Source of the DNA: Deltaproteobacteria bacterium
GTDB lineage: Bacteria > Desulfobacterota > Desulfobacteria > Desulfobacterales > ETH-SRB1
Length of the DNA stretch: 8,541 bases
Reading direction: 5' to 3'
Assembly (NCBI GenBank): GCA_019309665.1
Contig: JAFDFV010000055.1
Location: 1-8,541, forward strand
Each line of letters starts with the position of its first letter. Position 1 is the stretch's first letter. The translations under genes were made by a program, and so were the position numbers. Positions 7,195-8,541 of the stretch are shown here, piece after piece. The notes beneath the pieces are model-generated. The model did not search any database, was not told the origin of the DNA, and was given only the letters and a program-made list of their open reading frames with translations.

Positions 7195-7701
7195 TCAGTC
7201 CGTTATGCTGAATCTTACAATGTGAAAAATATTTCCTTCAGGATCTGTAATCTCAACGCGCCAAAGGCCCTTGTCAGCTTCTCGGAATTGGATACTGCTA
7301 AAGGTTGACCAGCTAGGTGGCTGAAGAAATAGCTTCATCCGCTTACTAAGACTCTCTCTGTAATACCAGTTATGGTAAATATATGTCGTTTCAGGGACAG
7401 GATCAAAAGAAGTAAAGCAGGAAACTTTACCGATCGATATTGAAAAAACAACCGCCTGATTCCAGGGCTTGAAGTCCTGTATCCCTTCACACATAACCGC
7501 CCGAACAAGAGTCAATTTTTTTGATTCTTGTGCAGATGATTTTTTTTCATCCTGCTGAGAATATGAAGGTATAGAAAGGCAAAATATGATAAAAAAAAAC
7601 AATAAAAATAATATGGATATTTTATATCTTATTATAATATCACTAAAAACATATAATTTCAAGAAAGCATCCCTATATATTGTTCGCAAGCTTTTTTTCA
7701 A
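7195..7701 (-). CDS. DUF2914-domain envelope protein
   Basis: The 168-residue product has a basic N-terminus, one strongly hydrophobic segment (about 28-47) ending in IPSYSQQ, which could be a signal peptide cleaved after SYS or an uncleaved anchor, then a soluble domain. The domain (about 62-168) has the DUF2914 hallmarks: YIYHNWYYRE in the middle, then WSTFSSIQF and KGLWRVEITDPEGN near the end. Its function is unknown. No ATG lies in the N-terminal part. The TTG at 7701 gives the full length but has no ribosome site. A TTG at 7662 (codon 14) has AGGG 8 nt upstream and keeps the whole hydrophobic segment, so it may be the true start. The gene is first in the minus-strand block, below a plausible promoter, and lies 6 nt before cdaA, suggesting a link to the cyclase at the envelope. 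Confidence 0.8.
   Translation of the reverse strand: MKKSLRTIYRDAFLKLYVFSDIIIRYKISILFLLFFFIIFCLSIPSYSQQDEKKSSAQESKKLTLVRAVMCEGIQDFKPWNQAVVFSISIGKVSCFTSFDPVPETTYIYHNWYYRESLSKRMKLFLQPPSWSTFSSIQFREADKGLWRVEITDPEGNIFHIVRFSITD
7671..7674 (-). promoter_or_regulatory. Possible Shine-Dalgarno for an internal TTG start of the DUF2914 gene
   Basis: The minus strand reads AGGG, then 8 nt, then the in-frame TTG at 7662-7660. It is the only purine-rich site near any in-frame start, which favours a protein 13 residues shorter than the longest reading. Confidence 0.35.
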
Positions 7702-7733
7702 ACAACAAAAAATTTATCATCAAACTATCTGAT

Positions 7734-7763
7734 TTTATAATTTTTTCAAGATAAAACATTCAA
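7734..7763 (-). promoter_or_regulatory. Candidate sigma70-type promoter of the DUF2914-cdaA transcript
   Basis: On the minus strand TTGAAT (7758-7763) and TATAAA (7734-7739) are separated by 18 nt, matching the consensus boxes at 4/6 and 5/6. Transcription would begin near 7727, about 25 nt before the first possible start codon. The surroundings are very AT-rich, which raises the chance of a random match. Confidence 0.45.
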
Positions 7764-7774
7764 AATTGAATTAA

Positions 7775-7787
7775 CGCCCTTCGGGCG
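7775..7787. other. Small GC-rich hairpin
   Basis: CGCCC and GGGCG flank a 3-nt TTC loop (it can also fold as a UUCG-like tetraloop). No T-run follows on either strand, so it is a poor intrinsic terminator. It sits upstream of the candidate minus-strand promoter and next to a tandem repeat, and may belong to a small interspersed repeat. Confidence 0.45.
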
Positions 7788-7797
7788 AGCTATTGAG

Positions 7798-7813
7798 CTT
7801 ATCAGCTTATCAG
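7798..7813. repeat. Tandem 8-mer CTTATCAG x2
   Basis: Two perfect adjacent copies (7798-7805 and 7806-7813) are followed by a degenerate third unit beginning CTAAG, and preceded by a partial match (CTATTGAG, 7790-7797). AGCT recurs around the units, so the tract can also pair with itself. Its role is unknown. Confidence 0.55.
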
Positions 7814-8021
7814 CTAAGAGCTATGAACCATTATTGCAGACTGATGATTTCTAACCTATTAATAAGATTGACTAAAAAATGGAAATTCCTATACTATTAA
7901 ATCAGAACTACAAATCTTGTTTATCCTGTTATCATTTCAGATTCTTTTTCAAAAGGCCAGATTGTTACTTTTTCTCTTGTTTTTAAAGTTTCGAACGGAT
8001 AAATTTTCTTGAATTAATATA

Positions 8022-8027
8022 TATGAT
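8022..8027 (+). promoter_or_regulatory. Possible -10 box for the tRNA-His/tRNA-Arg transcript
   Basis: TATGAT is a 5/6 match to the -10 consensus and would start RNA about 18-20 nt before tRNA-His. No convincing -35 box lies at the right distance; TTGAAT at 8009-8014 is far too close. This is a weak call made mainly because the tRNA pair needs a promoter here. Confidence 0.25.
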
Positions 8028-8052
8028 GTGTTAATTAAAATTTTTTCCCTGT

Positions 8053-8129
8053 GGTGGGTGTAGCTCAGTTGGTAGAGCACCGGGTTGTGGCCCCGGTTGT
8101 CGAGGGTTCAATCCCCTTCACTCACCCCA
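8053..8129 (+). tRNA. tRNA-His (anticodon GUG)
   Basis: A complete cloverleaf is visible. The acceptor arm GTGGGTG (8054-8060) pairs with CACTCAC (8119-8125). The anticodon stem CCGGG/CCCGG closes the loop TTGTGGC with anticodon GTG, and the T arm is GAGGG-TTCAATC-CCCTT. The extra 5' G (8053) faces discriminator C73 (8126), the G-1:C73 identity pair read by histidyl-tRNA synthetase; in this gene it is encoded. The terminal CCA is encoded at 8127-8129. An 11-nt spacer leads to tRNA-Arg, so the two are likely co-transcribed. Confidence 0.97.
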
Positions 8130-8140
8130 TCCCCATTTAT

Positions 8141-8217
<77 letters not shown>

Positions 8218-8227
8218 CGTTTTATGC

Positions 8228-8243
8228 AGCCATCATCCTGGCT
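8228..8243 (+). terminator. Weak hairpin after the tRNA pair
   Basis: AGCCA (8228-8232) and TGGCT (8239-8243) form a 5-bp stem with a 6-nt loop, starting 10 nt after the tRNA-Arg CCA and followed by AATGTTTTA. The stem is short and the T-run poor, so it may be only a processing or weak termination signal. Confidence 0.3.
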
Positions 8244-8400
8244 AATGTTTTACGACGTGTACCAAGGGATCTACAGCTTCAATTCAACAAATCCTGATTT
8301 CTCCTTTGTCAAACCAGGTTGAGCGATTTTTTGCGAAGAAATGTGCCGAGATTTTGATGCAGAATTAATTAGAGGGGGGGCGCCCATGCAATTATGCGTT

Positions 8401-8541
8401 TCATATATCGTATAGAAATAATCGATACTCTGAAACCAATTGTTCACCTCTTTGAACTGCCCTGCTTACCGCTGACTGGCTTAGACCCAATCTTTCCCCT
8501 ACTTTAGTTCCTGAAATACCCAATTCCCTGACAGACCAATA
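8401..8541 (-). CDS. C-terminal end of a putative REP-associated/IS200-like transposase (partial)
   Basis: The minus strand is open from the right edge to a TGA at 8401-8403, giving 46 residues. They include VRELGISGTKVGERLGLSQ followed by SAVSRAVQRGEQLV. This is a helix-turn-helix pattern ending in a basic RAVQRGE motif, which I recognise from the C-terminal tail of deltaproteobacterial Y1-type (IS200-like, REP-associated) transposases. The catalytic HUH and tyrosine region would lie outside the window, so neither activity nor intactness can be judged. It converges on the tRNA pair. An unrelated helix-turn-helix protein is the alternative. Confidence 0.55.
   Translation of the reverse strand, partial: YWSVRELGISGTKVGERLGLSQSAVSRAVQRGEQLVSEYRLFLYDI

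Larger units (their letters stand above)
7702..8052. other. Divergent intergenic region, no gene seen
   Basis: This 351-nt gap separates the minus-strand block from the tRNA genes. It contains the candidate minus-strand promoter, a hairpin with a 5-bp stem (CGCCC-TTC-GGGCG, 7775-7787), a tandem 8-mer (7798-7813), a pair of ATCYTGTT octamers (7914-7921 and 7923-7930) and a possible tRNA promoter. A 35-codon frame from the ATG at 7879 has no ribosome site and low-complexity content, so I do not call it. The rest is AT-rich without visible structure. Confidence 0.6.

Noticed and set aside
7879..7986. A possible 35-residue small protein on the plus strand
   Set aside because: There is no Shine-Dalgarno site, the composition is rich in Phe and Cys as expected from T-rich DNA, and a repeat pair lies inside it.

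Overview
This AT-rich window reads as a chromosomal segment of an anaerobic deltaproteobacterium (Desulfobacterota), most likely a Desulfobacterales-type sulfate reducer. I infer this from three things: the gene order delta-prime clamp loader / PSP1-family protein / methionyl-tRNA synthetase, a DUF2914 protein beside a diadenylate cyclase, and a short interspersed repeat of a type I associate with this group. No database search was possible, so the taxonomy is inference.

Positions 1-7701 form one long minus-strand block. In transcription order it holds: a DUF2914 envelope protein (7195-7701); a membrane diadenylate cyclase fused to YbbR repeats (5752-7188); a 152-bp repeat element with inverted ends (5603-5754) that supplies the cyclase stop codon; a NusG/RfaH-type antiterminator paralogue (5054-5590); an HU/IHF-family DNA-bending protein (4704-4979); DNA polymerase III delta-prime, holB (3632-4699); a RicT/YaaT-like PSP1 protein (2854-3648); methionyl-tRNA synthetase, metG (910-2829); and the N-terminal 290 codons of a penicillin-binding transpeptidase that runs off the left edge (1-872). 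Spacing within holB-ricT-metG-PBP is tight (a 17-nt overlap, then 24 and 37 nt), so these four are probably one operon. HU may add a promoter of its own just after the nusG-like stop.

Positions 7702-8052 are non-coding. They hold a candidate promoter for the minus-strand block, a small UUCG-type hairpin, a tandem 8-mer repeat and a possible tRNA promoter. On the plus strand follow two tRNA genes, tRNA-His (GUG) and tRNA-Arg (UCG), both with encoded CCA and 11 nt apart. Positions 8218-8400 are non-coding, and the right edge carries the last 46 codons of a minus-strand protein that resembles the C-terminal helix-turn-helix tail of a REP-associated/IS200-like transposase.

Functionally the block is mainly housekeeping (replication, translation, nucleoid, cell wall) plus a cyclic-di-AMP module at the envelope. 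The points most worth a second look are the one-polypeptide cyclase-YbbR fusion coupled to DUF2914, and the repeat element whose first bases form the cyclase stop codon and whose other end abuts the 5' region of the antiterminator gene. I found no CRISPR array, phage or clear new defence system.
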